Position numbers and translations under genes: made by a program. Positions 44,215-54,370 of a stretch of DNA of 64,000 nucleotides are shown piece after piece (position 1 is the first letter of the stretch; the number at the start of each line of letters is the position of its first letter). The notes under the pieces were generated by a model. The model saw only the letters and a list, made by a program, of their open reading frames with translations, did no database searches and had not been told where the DNA came from. This DNA comes from Comamonas testosteroni ATCC 11996 (GTDB lineage Bacteria; Pseudomonadota; Gammaproteobacteria; Burkholderiales; Burkholderiaceae_C), in assembly GCF_000241525.1 (NCBI RefSeq), contig NZ_AHIL01000010.1:1-64000 (forward strand), read 5' to 3'.

Positions 44215-45189
44215 ATGACTGAACGTACCCTCTGGCATCCTGTTGCCCAATCCTCCGATGTGGTGAGCGCGCCGTTTTCCGTGCTGCTGCTGGAACAGCC
44301 GCTGGTGCTGTGGCGCAATGCAGAGGGACTGGTTCAGTCCTTTGTGGACCGCTGCCCGCATCGCGGTGCACGCCTGTCCATGGGCCGTGTGGAGAACGGG
44401 CATCTGGAGTGCCCCTATCACGGCTGGCAATTCTCCTCGGGTGGCCAGTGCGTGAAAGTGCCAGCAGTGCCCGATTTCACGCCCCCTGCATCGCAGCGCG
44501 TGCAGGCTTTCGAGGTGCAGGAAGCCTATGGCCTGATCTGGGTACGGCTTGAGCCTTCCGACAGCCAGCTGCCGGTGTTCGCGGCAGAGACGGACGAGCA
44601 TCTGCGCAAGGTGAACTGCGGGCCTTACGATGTGGCAGCCAGTGCGCCGCGCATCATCGAGAACTTCCTTGACATGTCCCACTTCGGCTTTGTGCACGAA
44701 GGCTGGCTGGGCAGCCGTGATGCCACAGCCATTGCCGCCTACAAGGTGGAGACCACTGCCACCGGCGTGCTGGCGACGGGTTGCAAGGCCGTGCAGCCCC
44801 AGTCCAATCTGCACTCCACCCAGGCGGCTGAGGTGGAGTACACCTACGAGGTGACTGCCGCCTACACCGCCGTGCTGACCAAGATTCCGGAAGAGGGCAG
44901 CTCCAAGCAGGGCTGGCGCGAGCAGATCGGCCTGTTCATCTGCCCCGTCACTCCTGAAACCAGCCGTGTCTGGTTCCGACTGGCGGTCGCGGACTTTGAA
45001 TCGACCGACGAGCAGTTGCAGACCTTCCAGCACACCATCTTTGTGCAGGACCAGCCGGTGCTGGAGTCGCAGCTGCCCAAGGCACTGCCACTGGACCCCC
45101 GTGCGGAAATGCACTCGGCGGCTGATCGCATGTCGTCGGCCTATCGCCGCTTCCTGAAGGCCCAGGCGATCGCCTTCGGAACCTGCTGA
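44215..45189 (+). CDS. Rieske non-haem iron oxygenase, HpxD-like or N-demethylase-like
   Basis: The 324-residue protein has an N-terminal Rieske domain (CPHRGARLS at about 42-50 and CPYHGW near 63) and a mononuclear-iron domain with the facial-triad motif NFLDMSHFGFVH (about 150-161). It belongs to the VanA/Pobdox-type group that includes HpxD of Klebsiella purine catabolism and NdmA/NdmB methylxanthine demethylases. A purine substrate is inferred from the flanking purine transporter and adenine deaminase. No ferredoxin-reductase partner is encoded nearby. ATG at 44200 is an alternative start. Confidence 0.82.
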   Translation: MTERTLWHPVAQSSDVVSAPFSVLLLEQPLVLWRNAEGLVQSFVDRCPHRGARLSMGRVENGHLECPYHGWQFSSGGQCVKVPAVPDFTPPASQRVQAFEVQEAYGLIWVRLEPSDSQLPVFAAETDEHLRKVNCGPYDVAASAPRIIENFLDMSHFGFVHEGWLGSRDATAIAAYKVETTATGVLATGCKAVQPQSNLHSTQAAEVEYTYEVTAAYTAVLTKIPEEGSSKQGWREQIGLFICPVTPETSRVWFRLAVADFESTDEQLQTFQHTIFVQDQPVLESQLPKALPLDPRAEMHSAADRMSSAYRRFLKAQAIAFGTC

Positions 45190-45249
45190 GACCGCCCCGG
45201 GAGGCTTTGCCGCCTGCCTCGGTCGGGCGTCCATGAGGCTCGCCGGTAG

Positions 45250-46422
<1,173 letters not shown>

Positions 46423-46488
46423 CGAAGTGACTGCTGAGCGGCGCAGCGGCCGTCTTCACGAGCGCCGATAGCCTGGGGTGCGGCGATT

Positions 46489-46526
46489 GAAAGCCCGGTT
46501 GAAGTGATTCAGCCGGGCTTTCTTTG
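46489..46526. terminator. Bidirectional terminator between adenine deaminase and LacI regulator
   Basis: GAAAGCCCGG (46489-46498) pairs with CCGGGCTTTC (46513-46522), followed by TTT. It overlaps the last codons of the convergent LacI-family gene. Confidence 0.82.
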
Positions 46527-47540
46527 TGTGGAGCGGCGAAGGGCCAGAGCAGGCAAAGGTCCGGTGGCCATGCGCCTCGTGGTGTCGCCGCGCAGATGCT
46601 CGAACAGCAGATCGACCGCCTGCTGGGCGATGTCCTCCAGATGCAGGTCCAGTGCCGTCAGTGGCGGCTCGCAGCTGCGCGCACGCAGGCCGTCGTAGCG
46701 CGTGGCCAGCATCAGATCTTCGGGAATGCGCAGGCCTGCCTGCTGGGCGTAGCGGGCGGCGCCCACGGCAAAGGCATCGACCATGACTAGCAGGGCATCG
46801 AGCTCGGGGTGTTCGCCCAGCAGTTGCTGGGCTGCGGCATGGCCGCCGTCCTCGCCTTCGGCCTCGTCCATGCGCAACACCACAGGCCGCATGCCATGAC
46901 CGGCTGCCATGGCTGCATAGGCCTGCTCGGCCTGACTGTAGGAGGTGCGCTCTGAAGCTCCGACCACCAGTCCGATCTGCCTGGCTCCGGCCGCCAGCAT
47001 ATGCGTGAGCAGCATCTGCGTGGCGGGACCCGACAGCAGATCGACATAGGGCACGTTGACATTGTCGCCGCCTGGGCGGCCGATGGACACCACGGGCAGG
47101 CCCTGCTGAAGCAGCTCTGCCAGCTGGGGGTCGCCGGCCTGCGGCTCTATGACCAGGGCGCCGTCGATGTCGAGCAGGTTCAGCGAAGTCTGGCCGGGCT
47201 TGTGGGGCGGAACGAGCGCCATGACCAGGCCGCGCTCAAGCGCCGATGAGGCCGCGACAGCTGCCACTTCCATGAAGAACCCCAGCCGCGACGGCCCGCC
47301 CGAGACCGTGAACGGCATGGACGACATCAGCGCAATCATGCTGGCGCCGCCTGTGCGCAGGCGCTGCGCATGGCGATTGGGCCGGTAGCCAAGGCTGCGC
47401 GCAGCTTCCTCCACCTTCAGGCGTGTGGCCGGGTCGACCTGACCGCGGCCATTGAGCGCGTGCGAGACCGTGGTGCGTGAAACACCGGCCTCGCGGGCCA
47501 CGTCGGAGATGGTGATGCGTTGGCTGGGCATGTCGGCCAT
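46509..47540 (-). CDS. LacI-family transcriptional repressor
   Basis: The 343-residue protein starts at MADMPSQRITISDVAREAG (GAGG lies just upstream; ATG at 47552 is an alternative). It has the LacI helix-turn-helix (residues 7-35), hinge and a periplasmic-binding-like effector domain. It is divergent from the molybdenum hydroxylase operon, and the gap holds the perfect palindrome CCAAATCGATTTGG plus two variants, the expected operator form for LacI repressors. The inducer is unknown; purine-related by context. Confidence 0.9.
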   Translation of the reverse strand: MADMPSQRITISDVAREAGVSRTTVSHALNGRGQVDPATRLKVEEAARSLGYRPNRHAQRLRTGGASMIALMSSMPFTVSGGPSRLGFFMEVAAVAASSALERGLVMALVPPHKPGQTSLNLLDIDGALVIEPQAGDPQLAELLQQGLPVVSIGRPGGDNVNVPYVDLLSGPATQMLLTHMLAAGARQIGLVVGASERTSYSQAEQAYAAMAAGHGMRPVVLRMDEAEGEDGGHAAAQQLLGEHPELDALLVMVDAFAVGAARYAQQAGLRIPEDLMLATRYDGLRARSCEPPLTALDLHLEDIAQQAVDLLFEHLRGDTTRRMATGPLPALALRRSTQRKPG

Positions 47541-47602
47541 GGAATTCCTCAAGAGTGCGGGCGGTCATTGCGAAACGCACGGCAGGCATTGCAGAAGTTT
47601 TT

Positions 47603-47699
47603 GTATACTTTACTTCGCCCAAATCGATTTGGTTAATTTTGAATTGCATCAATTATTCGTGAATGAGATTGATGGAATGCAAGTGCCAAATCGATTTTC
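47603..47699. promoter_or_regulatory. Composite control region: GTATAC site and LacI operators
   Basis: GTATAC occurs at 47603-47608 in TTTTTGTATACTTTACTT. The 14-base perfect palindrome CCAAATCGATTTGG is at 47619-47632. A second copy with AAATCGATTT core, CCAAATCGATTTTC, is at 47686-47699. A third variant, CAAATC-G-GATTTG, falls inside the first codons of the operon (47859-47871). Confidence 0.65.
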
Positions 47700-47847
47700 T
47701 TTTTTGGAAACGATATCGCCTTGCCGGCCGGTCGAAGTGCCGGTCGACGTGCAGATATCCGAGCGCTGCCCCGGTTGTCGGGCAGCGCTGCGAGTCAATT
47801 GCGACCGGAGTGCTGGCCTGCCGCCGCTTCGGTCTGCTCACTGGAGA

Positions 47848-50658
47848 ATGAATGTGCCCAAATCGGATTTGAGCCGGCGCAGCTTTTTGAAGGCTGCGGC
47901 CGCCCTGGGGGTGGTTGCCGCAGTGCGTCCGCTGGAGCTGGCGCTGGCGCAGATGGTCGAGCCGGCAAACGGTCAGGACGCTGGCTGGATGGACGGAGGC
48001 CGGCTGCGCTACCGCCGCGACGGCATGGCCAAGGTCACGGGCCAGAAGCTGTTTGCCATCGACCTGCGCGCGCGCGACATGGCGGGCTGGCCCGACAGGC
48101 AGTCCCATGCGCTTTTGATCATGGTTCCGCGTGCCGACCGCACCTACGAAGGTCTGGACCTGTCCGTGCTGGGCAAGGACTTTGCTCCCGATGTGCTGGT
48201 GGATGCCGAGCGCGCCGAGGCCGATGGCGTGCACATGCCCGAGCCGGGTTTTTACGGCAGCTACTTCTTGCCCAAGGGCCAGGTCTCGCCCATGCTGGGC
48301 CAGCCCGTGGCCCTGGGCATCTGGCACGACTACGAGCGCTACCGTGAAGCCGTGCGCCTGCTGCGTTTCAACGAAGGCATCTTCCGGTGGGGCGCAGCCG
48401 CCACACCGCCCAGACGCAAGCCCTATGTGGCCGCGCGCTATGTGCGCATGGGAGCCGACAGGCATGACGAGCCCGATCTGTACGCGCCGCTGTACAACGG
48501 TATCGTGCGCCCGCAGCTGACAGGCCCCGAGCTGCAATGGCCCGGCGTGGACGATGCCAAGCATGGCAAGGCCATGCAGTACTCGGCCCAGATCCAGCAA
48601 TGGCTCAAGCAGCCGCCCGAGGGCACCAAGGTCTTCTCGCGCGACTACCACAGCCAGTCCATGGACCCTGCCGCGCTGGAGCCTGAAAACGGCCTGGCCT
48701 GGTATGAAGAGGGCAGGGGCGTGATGCATATGGTGGGCGCCACCCAGGCGCCCTACGCCACGGCGGGCCATGTGGTCGGCATGGTCAAGGCCAGCCGCTT
48801 TGCGCTCAAGGAAATGGATTATCTGAGCGCCTACACCGTGGGCTACGGGCAGAAGGAGCACCACTCCTTCCCGTTCTACGTGGGTCTGGCGGCGCTGTAT
48901 GCGCAAGGCCGCCCGGTGCGGCTGGCGCTGGATCGCTGGCAGCATTTCCAGTTCGCGCTCAAGCGACACCCGTTTGACCTTAAGACCACGATTGCCGTGG
49001 ATGCCGAGGGGCAGTTCCAGGCCTTCTCGGTGGATATGCGCGGCGACGGCGGCGGCACGATGAACTTCAGCCCCTCGGTGGGCACGCTCGGTGTCGCGTC
49101 TTCGCAGTCGGTGTACTACTTTCCCAAGAGCAATCTGTCGGTGGCCGTCTTCCCCAGCAGCGAGGTCACGGCAGGGTCGGTGCGCGGCTACGGCACGCTG
49201 CAGTCCATGGCTCCGACCGAAATGCTGGTCGATGAAATTGCCGAGCGGATCGGCATGGATGCCATCGCGCTGCGCCAGAAGAATATGCTGCGTACAGGTT
49301 TGCGCAACACCCAGGGCGCCGTGCCTGCGGGCCAGTTGCGCATTGGCGAGATTCTGGCCCTGGCCGCCAAGGACCCGGTGTGGGTGAACCGTGCCCAACG
49401 CAAGGCCGAGTACGAGGCCGCCAATCCCGGCATGCGCTACGGTGTGGGTTTTGCCTCGGTGCAAAAAAGCTTTGGTACCGCCGGCGAAGCCGCGCTGGCA
49501 TTGATCGAGCTATCGCCCGAAGGCAAGCTCAAGATGAAGCACATCACGGCAGAAATCGGCACCGGCACCACTACGGCGCAGATGCTGGCGGCAGAGCCCT
49601 TTCTCGGCCGCCCTGTGGACGAGGTGGAGTTTGCGGCGCAGAAATGGCCCGAGATGCCCGTGCATACGCAGGAGCAACCCAACTCCACACCCCAGGCCGA
49701 TGAGGATCGCCAGTCGCAGGACCCGTACTGGGTGCCTAGCTTCACTTCGCCGCAATCGGCCTCCAATTCTGCCTACTACTTCACCCACACCACGCGCCAG
49801 GCCGCCAAGCTGCTGCTGGCCCATGGTCTGTGGCCTGCGGCGCTGTCCATCTGGGGCAACCCGTTTGGCGGGCCGCTGCAGGGCATGCCGGTCTCGCTCG
49901 ATGAAGCCGAGTGGAAGGATGGCAAGCTGGTGGCCGGAGCCATGGAGCCCTTGACGCTGGAGCGCCTGGCCGCACGCGCCCATGAGCTGGGTCTGGTCAC
50001 CGGTGTCTGCGTCCACACCTTCAATCGCCGCTCCTGGGCCAGTGCCGAGTTCGAGCTGGGCGGCAAGCGCTTTGCTGCCGAGATCGATGCGCTGTCCGTT
50101 CGCTTTGGTAATGGTGCCGATGCGGCCAAAAAGGCCGCGATGGACAGTGCCGGCTATGCCTTCCAGCCGCGCGTCAAGGTCAGCTATCCGCCGGTGCACC
50201 GTCTGGCGGCGGGCGCGGTGTACTACGCGCCTTGCGCCACGCTAGTGGAGTTGGCCGTATCCACGGGCACCGGCAAGGTGACGCTGCTGGGGCACAAGAC
50301 CTGGCTGGAATGCGGCTCGCAGATCGTGCCGGAGCTGGTCTCGGGGCAGTTGCAGGGCGGCGTGGCCATGGGTATCGGCCACGCCCTGTACGAAGAGCTG
50401 CCCCTGGGGCCGAGCGGCCCCGGCAACGGCAGCTGGAACTTCAACCGCTACCACCTGCCGCGCGCCAGTGAACTGGCTGTGTGGACGGCCGAGGGCCATG
50501 TGCTGCCTCCGGTCTCGCGCACCGACCCGCCCAAGGGCATGGCCGAAGTGGTGATGATTCCCGTCGTCGCTGCCTGCGCCAATGCTGTGGCCCATGCCAC
50601 CGGCAAGCGCTTCTATCAACTGCCGCTGAGCGCGGAGCGAATCAAAAAGGCATTGTGA
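47848..50658 (+). CDS. Tat-exported xanthine-dehydrogenase-family molybdopterin hydroxylase, large subunit
   Basis: The 936-residue protein starts with a Tat signal (SRRSFLKAAAALG, residues 7-19), so the enzyme works in the periplasm. The rest is a molybdopterin-binding subunit of the xanthine-oxidase family (IorB-like) with SVRGYGTLQSMAPTE and, near the C-terminus, KGMAEVVMIPVV, where the glutamate matches the catalytic base of GxGE. The ATG at 47848 follows TGGAG and places the Tat motif correctly; the open frame upstream to 47452 runs through the LacI promoter. Substrate unknown; purine context suggests hypoxanthine, xanthine or a related N-heterocycle. Confidence 0.88.
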   Translation: MNVPKSDLSRRSFLKAAAALGVVAAVRPLELALAQMVEPANGQDAGWMDGGRLRYRRDGMAKVTGQKLFAIDLRARDMAGWPDRQSHALLIMVPRADRTYEGLDLSVLGKDFAPDVLVDAERAEADGVHMPEPGFYGSYFLPKGQVSPMLGQPVALGIWHDYERYREAVRLLRFNEGIFRWGAAATPPRRKPYVAARYVRMGADRHDEPDLYAPLYNGIVRPQLTGPELQWPGVDDAKHGKAMQYSAQIQQWLKQPPEGTKVFSRDYHSQSMDPAALEPENGLAWYEEGRGVMHMVGATQAPYATAGHVVGMVKASRFALKEMDYLSAYTVGYGQKEHHSFPFYVGLAALYAQGRPVRLALDRWQHFQFALKRHPFDLKTTIAVDAEGQFQAFSVDMRGDGGGTMNFSPSVGTLGVASSQSVYYFPKSNLSVAVFPSSEVTAGSVRGYGTLQSMAPTEMLVDEIAERIGMDAIALRQKNMLRTGLRNTQGAVPAGQLRIGEILALAAKDPVWVNRAQRKAEYEAANPGMRYGVGFASVQKSFGTAGEAALALIELSPEGKLKMKHITAEIGTGTTTAQMLAAEPFLGRPVDEVEFAAQKWPEMPVHTQEQPNSTPQADEDRQSQDPYWVPSFTSPQSASNSAYYFTHTTRQAAKLLLAHGLWPAALSIWGNPFGGPLQGMPVSLDEAEWKDGKLVAGAMEPLTLERLAARAHELGLVTGVCVHTFNRRSWASAEFELGGKRFAAEIDALSVRFGNGADAAKKAAMDSAGYAFQPRVKVSYPPVHRLAAGAVYYAPCATLVELAVSTGTGKVTLLGHKTWLECGSQIVPELVSGQLQGGVAMGIGHALYEELPLGPSGPGNGSWNFNRYHLPRASELAVWTAEGHVLPPVSRTDPPKGMAEVVMIPVVAACANAVAHATGKRFYQLPLSAERIKKAL

Positions 50659-51227
50659 TGCAGCAACGTATCCAGTTTTCCGCCACCATCAACGGTCAAA
50701 AGACCGGCCCGCATGAGCTGCCCAAGGATCTGATGATGATCGAGTTCCTGCAGGAATATGCGGGCTTGAACGGTACGCGCCTTGGCTGCGGTCAAGGTGT
50801 GTGCCGCGCCTGCACCATCATCGTGGACGAGCCCGGCAAGGGCTCGCACACCGTGCCCGCCTGCGTGACTGGCGTGGCCTGGCTCAATGGCAAAAGCCTG
50901 CGCACCATCGAAGGCGCGGCCAGCACCGATGACAAGGGCCAGATCACGGCCTCTGCCGTGCAAAAAGCATTCCTCGAGCATTTCTCGTTTCAGTGCGGCT
51001 ATTGCACACCGGGTTTTGTGAACTCGGCCACCGTGCTGATGGAGCAACTGCATGCCAGGCCCGTGGATGCCAACGCTGTGGAAGAAGCCGTGGAAGCCGC
51101 GCTGGACAAGCATATCTGTCGCTGTACCGGCTATGTGCGCTACTACCACGCCGTGCGCGACCTGATTCTGGCCACGCCAGGCCTGACCACGGGCCAGCGC
51201 ACGCGGGAGGTCAGCCGTCATGGATAA
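50658..51227 (+). CDS. 2Fe-2S subunit of the molybdenum hydroxylase
   Basis: The 189-residue protein has a plant-type 2Fe-2S domain (CGQGVCRACT, about 44-53, and a later Cys) and a helical 2Fe-2S domain (CGYCTPG near 113 and CRCTGY near 154). It is the IorA/XdhA-type small subunit that passes electrons from molybdenum. It has no signal peptide and would be co-exported with the Tat-bearing large subunit. The start overlaps the previous stop in TGATG. Confidence 0.93.
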   Translation: MQQRIQFSATINGQKTGPHELPKDLMMIEFLQEYAGLNGTRLGCGQGVCRACTIIVDEPGKGSHTVPACVTGVAWLNGKSLRTIEGAASTDDKGQITASAVQKAFLEHFSFQCGYCTPGFVNSATVLMEQLHARPVDANAVEEAVEAALDKHICRCTGYVRYYHAVRDLILATPGLTTGQRTREVSRHG

Positions 51228-52515
51228 AGCTCAACGCAGCAAGTTCACCAAGATCGCCGCAGGCCTTGCCGCCGCAGCCGTGGTGGTGCTGGGCGGCATG
51301 TATATCGCGGGCAGTGCAAGCGGCAGCGTGCCGCCTGCCACGGTGGACTTTGCCAACATCAGCGCCGAGCAAAAGCAGAAGCTGTTCGACCGCGGCCTGC
51401 AGGTGTTTCGCGCTGCCGACTGCGCGGCCTGCCACAGCTCGCCCACCACGGGCGCTGAGCTGGCCGGCGGCATGGCCATGGTCACGCCCATGGGCACGCT
51501 GTACGGCACGAATATCTCGCCCTCGAGGGAGCATGGCATAGGCCAGTGGTCGGCCGACGATCTGTATCGCGCCGTGGCGCGCGGCATGGCACCGGGGCGC
51601 AAGAACCTGTACCCCGCCATGCCTTATGCCAGCTACCACGACATCACGCGCGCCGATGTCGATGCGCTCTGGGTCTGGCTGCAGGCCCAGCCTGCGGTGG
51701 AGGTGGCCAACCGCCAGCCTGAGATGAACTTCCCGTTCAGCATCCGCCCCGGTCTGGCGCTGTGGAATGCGCTGGAGCGTCCTGCGGGCGAACCAGCCTC
51801 CGAGGCAGCCAATACGCTCGATCGCGGTGCTTATCTGGTTAATACCCTGGGTCACTGCGGCGAATGCCACACACCGCGCACCAGCAGCTTTGCCATGGAC
51901 CTCAGCAAGTCGCTGGCGGGCAATGTGATCGAAGGCGCTTACGCCCCCGACCTGCGCCCCAAGGCCATGGCCGAGCGCGGCTGGAGCGAGCAGGACCTGG
52001 TGCAGTTTCTGCGCACCGGCCTCTCGCCCCAGGGTGTGATGACCATGGGCATGTTCCCCGTGCTCCAGCATTCGAGTGCGCATATGGAGGAAGCCGACCT
52101 CAAGGCCATGGCCGCCTATCTGATGCAGGGTGAGAAGCCCTCAGTCAAGCTAGCGGCCGAAGCGCCTCAGACCCCGACCTCGGCCAATGGCGAACGCATC
52201 TACGTCGGTCTGTGCGCAGGCTGCCACGGCGTCGATGGTCAGGGTCAGCCGCATTCCTCGCTGCGCCTCGACACCAACACCACGGCCATGTTCCCCACGC
52301 CGCTGAATCTGGTGCGCGTGATCCGCGAAGGCCTGCCCGAGCGCGATCTGGCCCATGGCGAGCGCATGCAGGCGATGCCCGGTTTTGCCGATCAGCTCAG
52401 CCACGAAGACATGGCCGATCTGGTGAACTACATGCGCCTGCGCTGGGGCCGCCAGAAGGGCGATGTGACGCCGGCGCAGGTGGCTGATGTGATCAAGAGC
52501 GCTGAATCCCACTAA
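51220..52515 (+). CDS. Membrane-anchored three-haem cytochrome c, electron acceptor of the hydroxylase
   Basis: The 431-residue protein has an N-terminal signal-anchor (about 10-34) and three CxxCH sites: CAACH (about 69), CGECH (about 213) and CAGCH (about 332). This is the family of cytochromes that accept electrons in periplasmic alcohol, aldehyde and nicotinate dehydrogenases. It overlaps the iron-sulfur gene by 8 bases, so all three subunits are made together. It would deliver electrons to the respiratory chain. Confidence 0.92.
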   Translation: MDKAQRSKFTKIAAGLAAAAVVVLGGMYIAGSASGSVPPATVDFANISAEQKQKLFDRGLQVFRAADCAACHSSPTTGAELAGGMAMVTPMGTLYGTNISPSREHGIGQWSADDLYRAVARGMAPGRKNLYPAMPYASYHDITRADVDALWVWLQAQPAVEVANRQPEMNFPFSIRPGLALWNALERPAGEPASEAANTLDRGAYLVNTLGHCGECHTPRTSSFAMDLSKSLAGNVIEGAYAPDLRPKAMAERGWSEQDLVQFLRTGLSPQGVMTMGMFPVLQHSSAHMEEADLKAMAAYLMQGEKPSVKLAAEAPQTPTSANGERIYVGLCAGCHGVDGQGQPHSSLRLDTNTTAMFPTPLNLVRVIREGLPERDLAHGERMQAMPGFADQLSHEDMADLVNYMRLRWGRQKGDVTPAQVADVIKSAESH

Positions 52516-52531
52516 AGCAGGGGTTTCAAGC

Positions 52532-52579
52532 AAAAAGAGCTGCCAGCGCTTATCCATCAAGCGCTGGCAGCTCTTTTTT
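52532..52579. terminator. Bidirectional terminator with AGCTGCCAGCGCTT stem
   Basis: A perfect stem of about 20 bases, AAAAAGAGCTGCCAGCGCTT with AAGCGCTGGCAGCTCTTTTT, closes over ATCCATC. It belongs to the same repeat family as the hairpin near 2270 and lies between convergent operons. Confidence 0.88.
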
Positions 52580-52593
52580 AATAGTGATTCGAT

Positions 52594-53034
52594 TCAGGCG
52601 AATTCGGCTTTGATTTTCTCGGCCAGCTCGCCCAGCACGGCAAAGCCCGGTTCCTCGCGCTGCCAGACCACGGACAGGCCATCGCCCTCGAAGCGCGGCA
52701 GCACATGCAGGTGAAAGTGAAACACTGTCTGCCCTGCCGGCGCGCCATTGGCCTGGAAGATATTGATGCCGTCGGGATCGAAGGCCTTGTTCACTGCGGC
52801 CGCCACGCGCTGGGCCGTCTGCATCACTGCGCCGGCTTCCTCGGGCGTCAGCTCCAGCAGATTGACGGCATGGCGCTTGCTGGCCACCAGCACATGGCCT
52901 CGCGTGGCCTGACCGATGTCCATGAAGGCGATGGTCAAATCGTCCTCATAGATCTTGGCCGATGGAATCTCCCCTTTGACGAGCTTGCAGAAAATGCACT
53001 CGCCAGGGGGCGAGTGGTCTACAAACATGGGCAT
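52594..53034 (-). CDS. HIT-family hydrolase
   Basis: The 146-residue protein has the histidine-triad active site FHFHLHVLPRF (about 99-109) and CIFCKLVKGEIPSAKIYED near the start, the classical HinT/HIT layout with a possible zinc-binding cysteine pair. It would hydrolyse nucleoside phosphoramidates or dinucleotides. AGGAGAGCG precedes the ATG at 53034. It is downstream of, and codirectional with, the FMN dehydrogenase gene, 52 bases apart. Confidence 0.92.
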   Translation of the reverse strand: MPMFVDHSPPGECIFCKLVKGEIPSAKIYEDDLTIAFMDIGQATRGHVLVASKRHAVNLLELTPEEAGAVMQTAQRVAAAVNKAFDPDGINIFQANGAPAGQTVFHFHLHVLPRFEGDGLSVVWQREEPGFAVLGELAEKIKAEFA

Positions 53035-53086
53035 GACGCTCTCCTTTTTTATGGTTCAAGCGCTCCATCTTAGAGGCAGAGCGGTT

Positions 53087-54328
53087 TCAGGACCGCGTCG
53101 CGCGCAGGCAGTCGCGGGTGATCTCGGCCATGGATGTCGCGCCCAGCATGGCCATATTGCGATCCACCTCGTCACGCAGCAAGGTGATGGCGTGATCCAC
53201 GCCCTGCGCACCGCCCACGGCAGCGGCATACATGAAGGGGCGGCCCAGGAACACCATGCGCGCGCCCAAGGCCACGGCCTTGAGCACATCGCTGCCGCGG
53301 CGTATGCCGCTGTCCATCATCACGGCCGTGCGGTGGCCCACGCGGTCCACCACATAGGGCAGCATCTGCAGAGGGGCAACCACGCCATCGAGCTGGCGGC
53401 CGCCGTGGTTGGAGACCACGATGCCTTGCGCGCCGATATCGGCGGCCATCACGGCATCGTCTTCGTTGAGGATGCCCTTGATGATGAGGTTGCCCTTCCA
53501 GCGCTGGCGAATGCGTTCGATGTTCTTCCAGTTCAGGTGGTCGCGGCCCGAGGTGTCGCGGATGGCGGTGCCCGACAGCAAAGGCGCGCCGCGCGTGGCA
53601 AACGAATTCTCGAAGTGCGGCATGCCGTGGTTGATCAGCGTGCGCAGCATGGTGCCCAGCATCCAGCGCGGGCGGGTGATGCCGTCATAAGCCAGGCGCA
53701 GCGAGGGGCGCAGAGGCATCGAGAAGCCGGTGCGCACATTGTTTTCGCGGTTGGCCCAGACGGGGATGTCCACGGTGATCACCAGGGTGCCGAAGCCAGC
53801 GGCTTCGATGCGCTCGATCAGACCGTCGATGCGCGTGGTGTCGCCGGGCAGATAGGCCTGGAACCAGGTCGACGGTGCAGCCTTGGCCACTTCTTCCATG
53901 GGGATCAGGGAGGTGCCGCTCATGATGGCGGGAATGCGGCTGGCAGCCGCCGTCTGCGCCAGCACCAGATCACCGCGGTAGGCAGAGATGGCGCTGATGC
54001 CCACTGGGGCCACGCCAAATGGCGAGTCCCAGGTCTGGCCGAACAGCTCGACCTTCTGGTTGCGCTTGGACACGTCCACCATGACCCTGGAGCTGAAGCC
54101 GTATTGCTGGAAGCTGTCACGGTTGGCCTGCAGCGAGACGCAGTCTTCGGCGGCGCCGGAGACATAGCCAAACAGAGGGCGGGGCAGGTGCTTGCGTGCG
54201 GCGGCCTCGAAGTCATGCAGCGACAGGATGCTCTGCAGGTGACGGGGAAGCCCTGCGCGTTGGCCGTAGGCGGCTTGCGCTTTGGGAGCGGGGGCTGCGT
54301 TTGCAGCAGGGGCTTGTGACGATGCCAT
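53087..54328 (-). CDS. FMN-dependent alpha-hydroxy-acid dehydrogenase
   Basis: The 413-residue protein is of the lactate/glycolate/mandelate family: a TIM barrel with FMN loop APVGISAI, catalytic histidine in IVVSNHGGRQLDG (about 288-300) and MMDSGIRRGSDVLKA for the phosphate. It carries an Ala-rich leader of about 25 residues. It may be the L-lactate dehydrogenase LldD, but it sits immediately behind glaH, whose product is L-2-hydroxyglutarate, so it may oxidise that 2-hydroxy acid. Confidence 0.88.
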   Translation of the reverse strand: MASSQAPAANAAPAPKAQAAYGQRAGLPRHLQSILSLHDFEAAARKHLPRPLFGYVSGAAEDCVSLQANRDSFQQYGFSSRVMVDVSKRNQKVELFGQTWDSPFGVAPVGISAISAYRGDLVLAQTAAASRIPAIMSGTSLIPMEEVAKAAPSTWFQAYLPGDTTRIDGLIERIEAAGFGTLVITVDIPVWANRENNVRTGFSMPLRPSLRLAYDGITRPRWMLGTMLRTLINHGMPHFENSFATRGAPLLSGTAIRDTSGRDHLNWKNIERIRQRWKGNLIIKGILNEDDAVMAADIGAQGIVVSNHGGRQLDGVVAPLQMLPYVVDRVGHRTAVMMDSGIRRGSDVLKAVALGARMVFLGRPFMYAAAVGGAQGVDHAITLLRDEVDRNMAMLGATSMAEITRDCLRATRS

Positions 54329-54370
54329 GGTAGGGCGCCTCGGGAGCGAAATTCAGGGGTTTAACTGGCT

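Noticed and set aside
47653..49464. 603-codon minus-strand frame over the molybdenum subunit
   Set aside because: It is His/Gly/Arg-rich antisense with no motifs; the Tat-bearing enzyme reads on the plus strand.
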